Below, in pieces: positions 6,657 through 12,640 of a stretch of DNA of 12,687 bases. Location of the stretch: positions 1 to 12,687 of the forward strand of contig CANRCI010000035.1 in NCBI GenBank assembly GCA_947629075.1. The letters run 5' to 3'. The number at the start of each line of letters is the position of its first letter. Position 1 is the stretch's first letter. The position numbers were made by a program, and so were the translations under genes. The notes below the pieces were generated by a model that did not search any database, was not told where the DNA came from, and was given only the letters and a program-made list of their open reading frames with translations. The DNA comes from an uncultured Bacilli bacterium (lineage in GTDB: Bacteria; Bacillota_I; Bacilli_A; RF39; UBA660).

Positions 6657-6685
6657 ATTATAAACAAAAAAAAGCATTAAGTCAA
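6657..6685 (-). promoter_or_regulatory. Consensus promoter of the infC-rpmI-rplT operon
   Basis: On the minus strand, TTGACT (-35, 6680-6685), a 17-base spacer rich in T, and perfect TATAAT (-10, 6657-6662). The predicted start is near 6650. The -35 contains the TGA stop codon (6682-6684) of the gene upstream, so the gene end and the promoter share bases. Confidence 0.85.
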
Positions 6686-6906
6686 TGTTTTTTTTTAATT
6701 TTATCATTATTTTTCTTATTTATTTCTTTAGTTCGCAACCTTTTTAAAATATAAGTAATAAAGGCCGTAACTAAAGCATAACCTATACCTAAATTAATGG
6801 TAAGTGATAAAACAGAAAAAATTATGGTTAGAAGAGCAAAGATTATCATTAACCATCTAAGTATTTTTCTTTTTCTATAATTTTCAATTATTTCTTCATT
6901 AGTCAT
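6682..6906 (-). CDS. Small two-helix membrane protein of unknown function
   Basis: A 74-residue protein with an amphipathic/basic N-terminus (to about residue 16), two TM helices at about 17-35 and 38-57, and a very Lys-rich tail (ending KKNNDKIKKKH), which by the positive-inside rule faces the cytoplasm. I do not recognise a family. ATG at 6904-6906 follows AGGTAGGG and lies four bases after the stop codon of the preceding gene, so the two are almost certainly co-transcribed and perhaps coupled. The stop codon lies within the infC promoter. The tight coupling and ribosome binding site support a real gene. Confidence 0.7.
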   Translation of the reverse strand: MTNEEIIENYRKRKILRWLMIIFALLTIIFSVLSLTINLGIGYALVTAFITYILKRLRTKEINKKNNDKIKKKH

Positions 6907-6910
6907 TACC

Positions 6911-7348
6911 CTACCTCGCTACAAAAAGCATTACGATAAACATAACAGCAAGCATGATGATAGTAATCAATACTTGAACAGAAATGTAAGCTTTACTGTC
7001 TTCTTCCTCTTCTTTATTCATCATTTTAATTAAATTACTATTATCAACTAAACTCTTTACTTTATTTAAATACTCTTCATCGTAACCCTTAAACAAAATC
7101 ATATAGTTATCTGATGTCAAAACACGATCATCTTCATCGACAATTCCACTTCTTTTAGTAAATCGATCGATAATTTTTAAAAGAATCTCTCGATCGAAGA
7201 AATTGACATCATCAAATTCATATTTTAAACTATTTTTTTCATTTTTCAAAGAGATATAAGCACTATCTTCATTCTTGACTACATATATCTTTGTAAAATA
7301 ATCTTTATTGTTATCGATAAAGTCTAATATATCTTTAATTCTTTCCAT
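6911..7348 (-). CDS. Unknown protein with a C-terminal membrane anchor
   Basis: A 145-residue protein with a soluble charged N-terminal domain (1-115, including a DDVNFFDREILLKIIDRF segment), an acidic stretch EEEEDSK at 113-119, and one C-terminal TM helix at about 121-143 with almost nothing after it. That makes it a tail-anchored cytoplasmic protein. No catalytic motif is evident and I do not recognise the family. ATG follows AGGAGG at good spacing; the DUF1294 gene upstream ends in the TAG that runs into this AGGAGG. It lies in a three-gene unit with the DUF1294 protein and the small two-helix protein. Confidence 0.75.
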   Translation of the reverse strand: MERIKDILDFIDNNKDYFTKIYVVKNEDSAYISLKNEKNSLKYEFDDVNFFDREILLKIIDRFTKRSGIVDEDDRVLTSDNYMILFKGYDEEYLNKVKSLVDNSNLIKMMNKEEEEDSKAYISVQVLITIIMLAVMFIVMLFVAR

Positions 7349-7357
7349 AATTGCCTC

Positions 7358-7612
7358 CTAGAAAAACAATATAAATGCGTATAGGACAAACCAAATAATA
7401 AGTATTGGATAAAACAGTTTTAAGAATGCAATTTTCTTCGTCTTATGACGGAACAACTTAATCGCAAGATATACTCCACATACGCCACCAATACTCGATA
7501 TGGTAAGTAATATTTTTTCACTAATGCGAAACTTTTTCTTCTTAGCTAAAAATTTATCAAAACCACAGATGAAAAAACCTATTAAATTTATAAATAAAAA
7601 ATATGTATTCAC
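7358..7612 (-). CDS. DUF1294-family membrane protein
   Basis: An 84-residue protein that fits DUF1294: an N-terminal helix, then GFDKFLAKKKKFRISEK (17-33; the family pattern is x-D-K-x-x-A-x-x-x-x-x-R-I-x-E), IGGVCGVYLAIKLFRHKTKK (41-60; the family GGxxGxxxxMxxFRHKT motif) and a final TM helix. The function of the family is unknown. The start is GTG at 7610-7612, preceded by GGTGAG; no in-frame ATG is closer. It is first in a unit of three small genes and has a candidate promoter about 36 bases upstream. Confidence 0.88.
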   Translation of the reverse strand: MNTYFLFINLIGFFICGFDKFLAKKKKFRISEKILLTISSIGGVCGVYLAIKLFRHKTKKIAFLKLFYPILIIWFVLYAFILFF

Positions 7613-7647
7613 TTATCTCACCACTAGTATAATTCTATTACACATCT

Positions 7648-7674
7648 ATTATACACTAAATTTTTAGATGTCGA
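7648..7674 (-). promoter_or_regulatory. Candidate promoter for the DUF1294 unit
   Basis: On the minus strand, a perfect TATAAT (7648-7653) lies downstream of TCGACA (5/6 match to TTGACA) with a short 15-base spacer. It falls in the intergenic space between a terminator and the DUF1294 gene, which supports a promoter there, though the spacing is not ideal. Confidence 0.45.
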
Positions 7675-7704
7675 TAATTAAGTTAGTCGCAGAAAGTATT
7701 AATT

Positions 7705-7731
7705 AAAAAAGAACTAGAAAATTCCTAATTC
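7705..7731 (-). terminator. Rho-independent terminator after the YtxH gene
   Basis: On the minus strand, GAATTAG pairs with CTAGTTC (7 bp, one G-T pair) around a seven-base loop, followed by six T. The ascending arm contains the TAG stop codon of the YtxH-like gene, so the terminator begins within the coding region. Confidence 0.72.
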
Positions 7732-8123
7732 TCTTCGAGAACGCGTAAAATTTCTTCACAAGTTGCAATGGCTTTCTTTAAAACTTCTTGTGACATCTCA
7801 GCAATAACTTCATTTCCTTTATTTTTAGCAATAAGGACGAGTTCTTCGCAACGTCTTTTCAAATCTTCACTCTTGACACGAGCTATTTCAAGCACTTTTT
7901 CTTTATCTAAAAGTTCTAATTCTTCTCTTATTTCAAATATTTTATTTTCAATATTAAAACGAATATCTTCTCTATCTATCTCACTTGCTTTAAGTGCCAA
8001 CTCATCGATCTTTTCTTTTAAATCGCGTCTTGTCTCACTCCCCTTTTTCGGAGCTACTAAAAAGCCAAGCCCAATTCCTACTAGGGCACCTAAAACAAAT
8101 TTCTTAAAACCTTTTTTCTCCAT
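7725..8123 (-). CDS. YtxH-like membrane-associated protein
   Basis: A 132-residue protein. The N-terminus has the YtxH pattern: a glycine-rich TM helix FVLGALVGIGLGFLVAP (about 9-25) followed at once by KKGSETRRDLKEKI, where the family typically has a-P-k-s-G-x-x-x-R-x-x-L. The rest (35-132) is a long charged amphipathic helix/coiled coil, probably cytoplasmic. In Bacillus subtilis, ytxH and the adjacent DUF948 gene ytxG belong to the sigma-B general stress regulon; the molecular function is not known. ATG follows AGGAGG. The stop is inside a terminator, so this is the last gene of its operon. Confidence 0.82.
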   Translation of the reverse strand: MEKKGFKKFVLGALVGIGLGFLVAPKKGSETRRDLKEKIDELALKASEIDREDIRFNIENKIFEIREELELLDKEKVLEIARVKSEDLKRRCEELVLIAKNKGNEVIAEMSQEVLKKAIATCEEILRVLEEN

Positions 8124-8132
8124 AACTACCTC

Positions 8133-8378
8133 CTAAAATATTTTATTAATGACGTTTGATATTTTTTCGCCGACTTTTCTATTAAAATTATTTATGCGGT
8201 ACATAACATTATCGATAAAGAGAAAGACTTTATCCAAGCGATGCATCGTATTCAATACTCCATCTAACGTTTCATTTACTCGATTGACAGTACCGATAAG
8301 TTTAATTCCTAAGATAATTAGAATTGATATACCAATTATTAAAAGGATATAGAGAACAATATAAGCTAATTCAATCAT
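8133..8378 (-). CDS. DUF948-like small membrane protein
   Basis: An 81-residue protein: a TM helix at about 4-30 followed by an amphipathic helical stretch (NRVNETLDGVLNTMHRLDKV, and then a second helix) with heptad-like spacing. This is the layout of short DUF948 (YtxG-like) proteins, and the YtxH-like gene immediately downstream supports that reading; the sequence match itself is modest. ATG at 8376-8378 overlaps the TGA of the preceding gene by four bases (ATGA), with GAGGAAG upstream, indicating translational coupling. Confidence 0.7.
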   Translation of the reverse strand: MIELAYIVLYILLIIGISILIILGIKLIGTVNRVNETLDGVLNTMHRLDKVFLFIDNVMYRINNFNRKVGEKISNVINKIF

Positions 8379-9025
8379 TTTTCTTCCTCACTTACTTCTT
8401 TTTCTTTCTCTTCTTCAATCACTTTTTCTTCTTTAGCCTTTTCTTTCTTTTTTAGTTTATCTTTTTTCTGCTTTTCTTCACTTTCGATATCAAAAATAGT
8501 CTTCAATAGATAACTTAAATTGATATCAACTCCTGAATAAATGATGAGAACTATGCCAATCTCCATCATTATTATCTTAGTTCCCTCGGTTAAGTTCAAA
8601 AGTAAAAGAATGCTGAATAAATATAGTGAAACTAACATCATCATTGATGGACGCCATAAGTCATTGTTATGTTTTCGCAAATAATTGATAAAGTTAAACT
8701 TCAAAGAAGTATTAACTATCATAAATACACATACTGCTAGAGGAATAATTCCTGTTATGGCAGTATCCTTAATCCAAAGAACGATACTTACAATCACGGA
8801 GATAATAAAATATAATAAGTTAAAATCAAAATATTTAGTCTGATCTTCTCTCTTCCAATAACGATATAGACCAACTAGACCAATTAAGGCGATGATAACT
8901 GCTAAGGTATGTGACAGAGAAGTAATTGTATTATCGGGATTATACACTAAAAGTAACCCAAAACAAATCATCACCACTCCTAAAATCGTCGATGTCAAAA
9001 ATGTCTTATTCATCTCTTTTTTCAT
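8375..9025 (-). CDS. Six-helix membrane protein, DUF308/HdeD-like, with charged tail
   Basis: A 216-residue integral membrane protein with TM helices at about 10-28, 37-54, 70-86, 89-106, 125-143 and 150-167. The paired short helices with small loops, with a start like 'GVVMICFGLLLVYNP', resemble the DUF308/HdeD fold (HdeD is an acid-resistance membrane protein in E. coli), but identity is not secure. The C-terminal 35 residues (from about 181) are almost only Lys and Glu, presumably cytoplasmic, and similar in composition to the S2 and L20 linkers. ATG follows AGGAGG. It sits 26 bases after the iPGM-like gene and overlaps the DUF948-like gene. Confidence 0.72.
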   Translation of the reverse strand: MKKEMNKTFLTSTILGVVMICFGLLLVYNPDNTITSLSHTLAVIIALIGLVGLYRYWKREDQTKYFDFNLLYFIISVIVSIVLWIKDTAITGIIPLAVCVFMIVNTSLKFNFINYLRKHNNDLWRPSMMMLVSLYLFSILLLLNLTEGTKIIMMEIGIVLIIYSGVDINLSYLLKTIFDIESEEKQKKDKLKKKEKAKEEKVIEEEKEKEVSEEEK

Positions 9026-9051
9026 AACTATACCTCCTAATTAATTATACC

Positions 9052-10611
9052 TCATAATAGAAAAACACAAAGAATCATAAGGACAATCATCAATATCAAA
9101 ATGATATAAACAATCTTTCCTTTCTTGCCACCACTCTTTTTAGCAATAAACGATCCAAAGCCCTCAATTCCTAGATGATTGAAAACAGTCGATGCTATAT
9201 CATTAATAGTTGTCCCCGCTATTAAAGCGGTATTTCTACTCTTATGGGGATCGATCATAATAAATGGTACTTTTTCAGAAAAATTGATAACTCCGATATC
9301 ATCCCCTACTTTAATTTCTTCTTTTATACCATATAGTGAAGTTACAATTAAAGTATAATTTTTCTCTTTTATTTTGTCAAAGACAGTTCTAAGACAACTG
9401 TCCAACTTAAATAGATTGTCATGAATAATATTAGGATCTTTTCCTTTAAAATTCCAAAGCAAATTGTAGTCAACGATAATTAAATCGTTAGGACTAGTTT
9501 CGATTTCGTTCAATACCACTTGGGTCATCTCTAAAAAAGGATCGGTTTGAACCTTTAAGGCTTTAGCTTCGATAAAAGGTGATACTCCACCGCGATTACC
9601 GTTCAAAGAACTGTTGATATATGGCATTCTCTCAGTATCGGCAAGTAAAGTTATCTTCTTGTTGTATTTACCCTCTAATAATTTAGTAAGGTAGATTTCT
9701 GGCAACTCGTAATTGTAAGCAAAAGGAATAATTGGTTGACCAGATATTGGAAATAATGACGTAATTTTAATTCCAGCTGGACAATTACCATAAGAGAATA
9801 ACTGATCGGGTTTTAAAATTAGACTTATATACTTACTAAGAGCTACAAACTCGTAATTGATTATAAAAATACTGTCATTTGGTTCAAATACCAATCGACG
9901 TTTCGTAAGGAAGGGAGCAATATCTTCATCACCTATCCCATTTCTATATCTCTGACCTAAAACCTCATCGAAGTCAGACCAAATTTCACTAACTGTAGTC
10001 GTATTGATACGATAAATTTTTGATAAATTTTCGATATCGGTCGTATCTTTGGCATAGTTAATACCAGTTACAAACGTAATAGATTGATTCTTACAAGTAC
10101 TAAGTGTTCTAGTTATTTGCTTGATATAATCTTTAGCAAATTTCATATTTTTTTCACTGTTATTACCAATGAATAAATGAATACATATCTCTTTGACATT
10201 CTTATTATTACACTCATCGACATAGGCTTTTAAATGATCTAAAGCGGTGTAACTGAACTTATCTCCGACTAAATAGAAGACATGTACTTTAGAATTATTT
10301 TTAACTGCATAATCGATAGAATCAGCGATTCCTTGATTCACAAAAGTTTTAGCTTTGATCGCGCGATCGACAATTGTCTCACTCTGTGAAAACTTTCCTC
10401 CAGTACTGAAAGCTGTAAACCCCGTTTGGAAATTGGCAACTTGAGTCGGATTGAATCCGACCTCTTTTCCACCCGCTACTAGAGTTGTTGCTAGATACTC
10501 GTTGTTCAATTTATTAAAAGTAGGTAAAACTTTATCACCGTAAACATTATATGAACCTTTGGCTTCAATACCAAATCCATTGGCTAAAAATAAAACTGTC
10601 TTATTATTCAT
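9052..10611 (-). CDS. Catalytically dead iPGM-like (alkaline phosphatase superfamily) protein with C-terminal membrane anchor
   Basis: A 519-residue protein that tracks cofactor-independent phosphoglycerate mutase (GpmI) from end to end. The start VLFLANGFG matches VLLILDGWG; GGKEVGFNPTQVANFQTGF (47-65) matches SGxxVGLPEGQMGNSEVGH; VDRAIKAKTF follows; LVGDKFSYTALDHL (114-127) matches LLSDGGVHSHxxHL; DTERMPY and LNGNRGG match ETEKYAH and FNGG; VPFIMID and INDIASTVFNHLGIE (469-483) match VPFIVV and the ADIAPTILxLLGIE tail. The essential residues are gone: Asp of LDGxG is N11, the phosphorylated Ser is F61, His of VHSH is Y121, DGRD is GNNS, the RPDRAR arginines are lost, and the D-H pair of ADHG is L426-Y427. 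A TM helix (500-517) ends the protein, which GpmI lacks. It is therefore probably a pseudoenzyme facing the cytoplasm. Start: GTG at 10618-10620 is inside the Shine-Dalgarno (AGGTG); ATG at 10612 or 10609 is better, and the second is chosen for its six-base spacing. First gene of the unit. Confidence 0.8.
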   Translation of the reverse strand: MNNKTVLFLANGFGIEAKGSYNVYGDKVLPTFNKLNNEYLATTLVAGGKEVGFNPTQVANFQTGFTAFSTGGKFSQSETIVDRAIKAKTFVNQGIADSIDYAVKNNSKVHVFYLVGDKFSYTALDHLKAYVDECNNKNVKEICIHLFIGNNSEKNMKFAKDYIKQITRTLSTCKNQSITFVTGINYAKDTTDIENLSKIYRINTTTVSEIWSDFDEVLGQRYRNGIGDEDIAPFLTKRRLVFEPNDSIFIINYEFVALSKYISLILKPDQLFSYGNCPAGIKITSLFPISGQPIIPFAYNYELPEIYLTKLLEGKYNKKITLLADTERMPYINSSLNGNRGGVSPFIEAKALKVQTDPFLEMTQVVLNEIETSPNDLIIVDYNLLWNFKGKDPNIIHDNLFKLDSCLRTVFDKIKEKNYTLIVTSLYGIKEEIKVGDDIGVINFSEKVPFIMIDPHKSRNTALIAGTTINDIASTVFNHLGIEGFGSFIAKKSGGKKGKIVYIILILMIVLMILCVFLL

Positions 10612-10628
10612 CATAATCACCTATGTTA

Positions 10629-10651
10629 ATTATACTAAAATTTAAATTATA
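10629..10651 (-). promoter_or_regulatory. Candidate -10 elements upstream of the iPGM-like gene
   Basis: Two perfect minus-strand TATAAT hexamers occur at 10646-10651 and 10629-10634. Neither has a convincing -35. The distal one would leave a 5' leader of about 28 nt and is more credible, as the proximal one would leave too short a leader for the AGGTG site. Confidence 0.35.
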
Positions 10652-10717
10652 TAGATAGAATAATTTACTTTTTTTGTGTCTACTTATGTCATATTTGTAT
10701 CTTTAAGAATAACCTAT

Positions 10718-10726
10718 TGATATAAT
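10718..10726 (+). promoter_or_regulatory. Extended -10 promoter for the GH13 gene
   Basis: TGATATAAT (TGn extension plus perfect TATAAT at 10721-10726) lies 31 bases before the start codon, in the divergent intergenic region. No good -35 is seen at the usual distance; extended -10 promoters can function without one. Confidence 0.55.
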
Positions 10727-10757
10727 ATAATTAGAAAATAGAGAAAGTAGGAAAATA

Positions 10758-11702
10758 ATGAGAATATTACACATGCTAAAACGAGATATTAAAGATATCG
10801 TTTTAGATATTCCCGAAATTGAGGAACAAGGGTTTGATGCCATTCAGATTTCCCCAGTTCAACCTTTTAAAAATCAATACGAAAAGCACGAATGGTACAT
10901 GCTCTATCAACCGTTGTCTTTTACAATTGGTAATGTCTACGGTAGTCGTGAAGACTTAATTAGACTTTGTAAAATAGCTGAGAAATTTAACATCAAAATA
11001 ATCGTCGATGCGGTTTGTAATCATACTGCCAATCTAAGTGAGAATGAAAATTTAACGCCTCATACCGATGTCGATGAAAGATTAAAAAACAACCCATATT
11101 TTTGGAAAGAGAAAAAGAATTTATATGGCGATGATTGGCACGATCGCAGTAAAGTAACCCACTACTGTATGGGACTACCAGCCCTAGATACCGCTAATTA
11201 CGATCTTCAAAATATAATCGCCGATTTCTTAAACGATTTAATCGACTGTGGAGTATCCGGTTTTAGAATCGACGCTGCTAAAAGCATTGCTCTTCCAGAA
11301 GAAAGATTCGCTAATTACCCCGATTGTCACTTCTTTAGAAGAGTCTTTCAAGAAAAGCTAAAACGTAATGACCTATTCAATTATGGTGAAGTAATTTTTC
11401 CCGATAACGATGAATTGGTTAGAAGTTATCAAAAATACATCAACGTCCTTACCAATTATCACATTGAAAGTCTTCCCGATATCGTAACTTTCTATGAAAG
11501 TCATGATACTTATCTAGATGAGGGAGAAATGGGTTGGAGTAAAAATTTATCAGATGAACAAATAATAGATGGTTATAGAGACGTGACGAAAAAGTTTAAA
11601 AATACTCTTTTCTATGCCAGACCACACAATAATACTTGGAAAAGAAAAGAGATAAAGGAAGCCAATTACCAAAATAAAGAACAAAAAATAAAGACGTATT
11701 AA
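10758..11702 (+). CDS. Short GH13 alpha-amylase-family protein
   Basis: A 314-residue TIM-barrel glycoside hydrolase (alpha-glucan or oligosaccharide acting), with no signal peptide and so cytoplasmic. GH13 conserved regions in order: DAVCNH (84-89, region I), MGLPALDT (138-145, region V), GFRIDAA (168-174, with nucleophile Asp172), YGEV (209-212, acid/base Glu211), and ESHD (247-250, stabiliser Asp250). All three catalytic acids are present. The early QISPVQ and YQPLSFTIGNVYGS segments match strand 2 and the pre-region-I loop. It is far shorter than usual GH13 enzymes (about 430 or more): it ends about 64 residues after region IV, with no C-terminal beta-sandwich domain, and its last 25 residues are mostly Lys/Glu/Asn. 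ATG follows AGTAGGA. It stands alone on the plus strand and ends in a terminator. Substrate specificity cannot be assigned. Confidence 0.88.
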   Translation: MRILHMLKRDIKDIVLDIPEIEEQGFDAIQISPVQPFKNQYEKHEWYMLYQPLSFTIGNVYGSREDLIRLCKIAEKFNIKIIVDAVCNHTANLSENENLTPHTDVDERLKNNPYFWKEKKNLYGDDWHDRSKVTHYCMGLPALDTANYDLQNIIADFLNDLIDCGVSGFRIDAAKSIALPEERFANYPDCHFFRRVFQEKLKRNDLFNYGEVIFPDNDELVRSYQKYINVLTNYHIESLPDIVTFYESHDTYLDEGEMGWSKNLSDEQIIDGYRDVTKKFKNTLFYARPHNNTWKRKEIKEANYQNKEQKIKTY

Positions 11703-11709
11703 CGTCTTT
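11690..11709. terminator. Bidirectional terminator containing both stop codons
   Basis: AAAGACGT (11690-11697) and ACGTCTTT (11702-11709) form a perfect 8-bp stem with an ATTA loop. T-rich stretches follow on each side (TTAATT on plus; a longer T run on minus). The GH13 stop (11700-11702) and the first base of the opposing GNAT stop complement (11709) both lie within it. Confidence 0.75.
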
Positions 11710-12116
11710 TAATTGTGTTTATATTTGACGAAGTCATACTCTTTTAATAGATGTTTGATAACCTTACAATTAGTAGATACATAAATACTAGGATACTTTT
11801 CATAAAGTTTTAAAACATTACTAACTATATCCCTCATAATGCCTTTACCCTGAAATTCCTCTAGGACAATCGCATCCTCTAGAAACAGATGAATTCCACT
11901 AGTAGATAATGTCATAATATTATTAACGGAAATGATACCAATCAATCTATCATCATCGAAAGCTCCAAAGTAGAAACTCCCATTTTTAGTCATCACATCA
12001 TATGTCTTTAAAGCCTTTTTACCTTCCAATAGATTGATCATAACACCATTATAATTACAATAAAAACTATATACTTTAGATGCTTCTTTTAAAGCTACTT
12101 TGCGATACTCTACCAT
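11709..12116 (-). CDS. GNAT-family N-acetyltransferase
   Basis: A 135-residue acetyl-CoA-dependent acyltransferase. Visible: the beta2-beta3 region with SFYFGAFDDDRLIGIISVNN (47-66, the typical 'vax-dgxliGxi' hairpin), then LEDAIVLEEFQGKGIMRDIV (79-98) containing the acetyl-CoA pyrophosphate loop Q89-G-K-G-I (Q/RxxGxG/A pattern), and a short C-terminal part ending in a C-x-x-x-x-x-L-L-x-x-x-x-F helix and strand. The substrate is unknown. Two ATGs are in tandem (12119 and 12116); AAGGAG is 2 bases from the first and 5 from the second, so 12116 is chosen. It overlaps the TGA of the upstream acetyltransferase, so the two are translationally coupled. Confidence 0.85.
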   Translation of the reverse strand: MVEYRKVALKEASKVYSFYCNYNGVMINLLEGKKALKTYDVMTKNGSFYFGAFDDDRLIGIISVNNIMTLSTSGIHLFLEDAIVLEEFQGKGIMRDIVSNVLKLYEKYPSIYVSTNCKVIKHLLKEYDFVKYKHN

Positions 12117-12550
12117 CATAACTCCTTATTAAAATGAATATTTCTACTAACTTCTAAAAACCCCATTTTAATATGAAAAGCCAGACTATCTAAATTATCT
12201 ATTTCACAGTCACTGGCAAACTCCGAACACCCCTTCTCTTTAACCCAAAGAGTTCCAAAATTTATGAGTTTTCGACCAATTCCCATGAGACGGTATTCTT
12301 CTTTGACATATATGCCTTCGAGATATCCCACAGGACTACTAGAAGTTCCCTCAACATAGTCACTTCTTTTAGAAATTTCGATAAATCCAGTCGGAATCTC
12401 CTCTTCATAATCGATAAAATAAGCATATTTTGGACTTTTTAATTTGCTATAAATCTCTTCTTCAATCTCTTTTTCGTCGTGAAACGGCCAAAGTTCCAAT
12501 ACGAGACTAACTAAATTATCCAAGTCTTTAACATTAGCTTTCTTTATCAT
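12116..12550 (-). CDS. GNAT acetyltransferase resembling aminoglycoside 6'-N-acetyltransferase AAC(6')-I
   Basis: A 144-residue GNAT protein. It carries the features of the AAC(6')-I group: an N-terminal IKKANVKDLDNLVSL start, LWPFH near 20-24, VGYLEGIYVKEEYRLMGIG (74-92) with the acetyl-CoA loop RLMGIG, and the block GCSEFASDCEIDNLDSLAFH (107-126) followed by MGFLEVSRNIHFNKEL, matching the family's GCxExASDxxxxNxxSxxxHxxxGFxExxRxxxFxKxL. These enzymes acetylate the 6'-amino group of kanamycin-type aminoglycosides, but many chromosomal members have other or unknown substrates, so resistance is an inference. The GTG at 12557-12559 is in the Shine-Dalgarno (AGGTG); ATG at 12548-12550 is the start, six bases after AGGTG. 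An extended -10 promoter lies just upstream. Confidence 0.85.
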   Translation of the reverse strand: MIKKANVKDLDNLVSLVLELWPFHDEKEIEEEIYSKLKSPKYAYFIDYEEEIPTGFIEISKRSDYVEGTSSSPVGYLEGIYVKEEYRLMGIGRKLINFGTLWVKEKGCSEFASDCEIDNLDSLAFHIKMGFLEVSRNIHFNKEL

Positions 12551-12568
12551 ATGAATCACCTATTAAAA

Positions 12569-12577
12569 ATTATAGCA
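12569..12577 (-). promoter_or_regulatory. Extended -10 promoter of the acetyltransferase pair
   Basis: On the minus strand TGCTATAAT (TGn plus perfect TATAAT) lies about 18 bases before the start codon of the AAC(6')-like gene, immediately after a terminator for upstream transcription. No strong -35 is apparent; the region there is T-rich. Confidence 0.6.
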
Positions 12578-12590
12578 CATAAAAAGCCAG

Positions 12591-12613
12591 AAAAAAAGGA
12601 CATTAAGTCCTTT
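12591..12613 (-). terminator. Rho-independent terminator for an upstream minus-strand gene
   Basis: AAAGGAC and GTCCTTT (12595-12601 and 12607-12613) form a perfect 7-bp stem with a five-base loop. On the minus strand it is followed by a run of T (complement of 12591-12597), so it works in that direction and separates the acetyltransferase promoter from the gene entering from the right edge. Confidence 0.75.
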
Positions 12614-12640
12614 CTTTATTGTAATTTCAACCGCACCATT

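Noticed and set aside
6444..6680. A 78-codon plus-strand open frame across the infC leader
   Set aside because: It runs antisense to the start of infC and its structured leader, has no ribosome binding site and gives a composition-driven peptide; treated as a shadow.
7768..8136. A 122-codon plus-strand open frame opposite the YtxH-like gene
   Set aside because: The minus-strand frame has a ribosome binding site, a family match and operon context; the plus-strand product is a Ser-rich antisense shadow.
9044..9049. Perfect TATAAT on the minus strand before the six-helix membrane protein gene
   Set aside because: It lies in a 26-base gap within an apparent operon and has no adequate -35 or TGn extension; chance occurrence in AT-rich sequence is likely.
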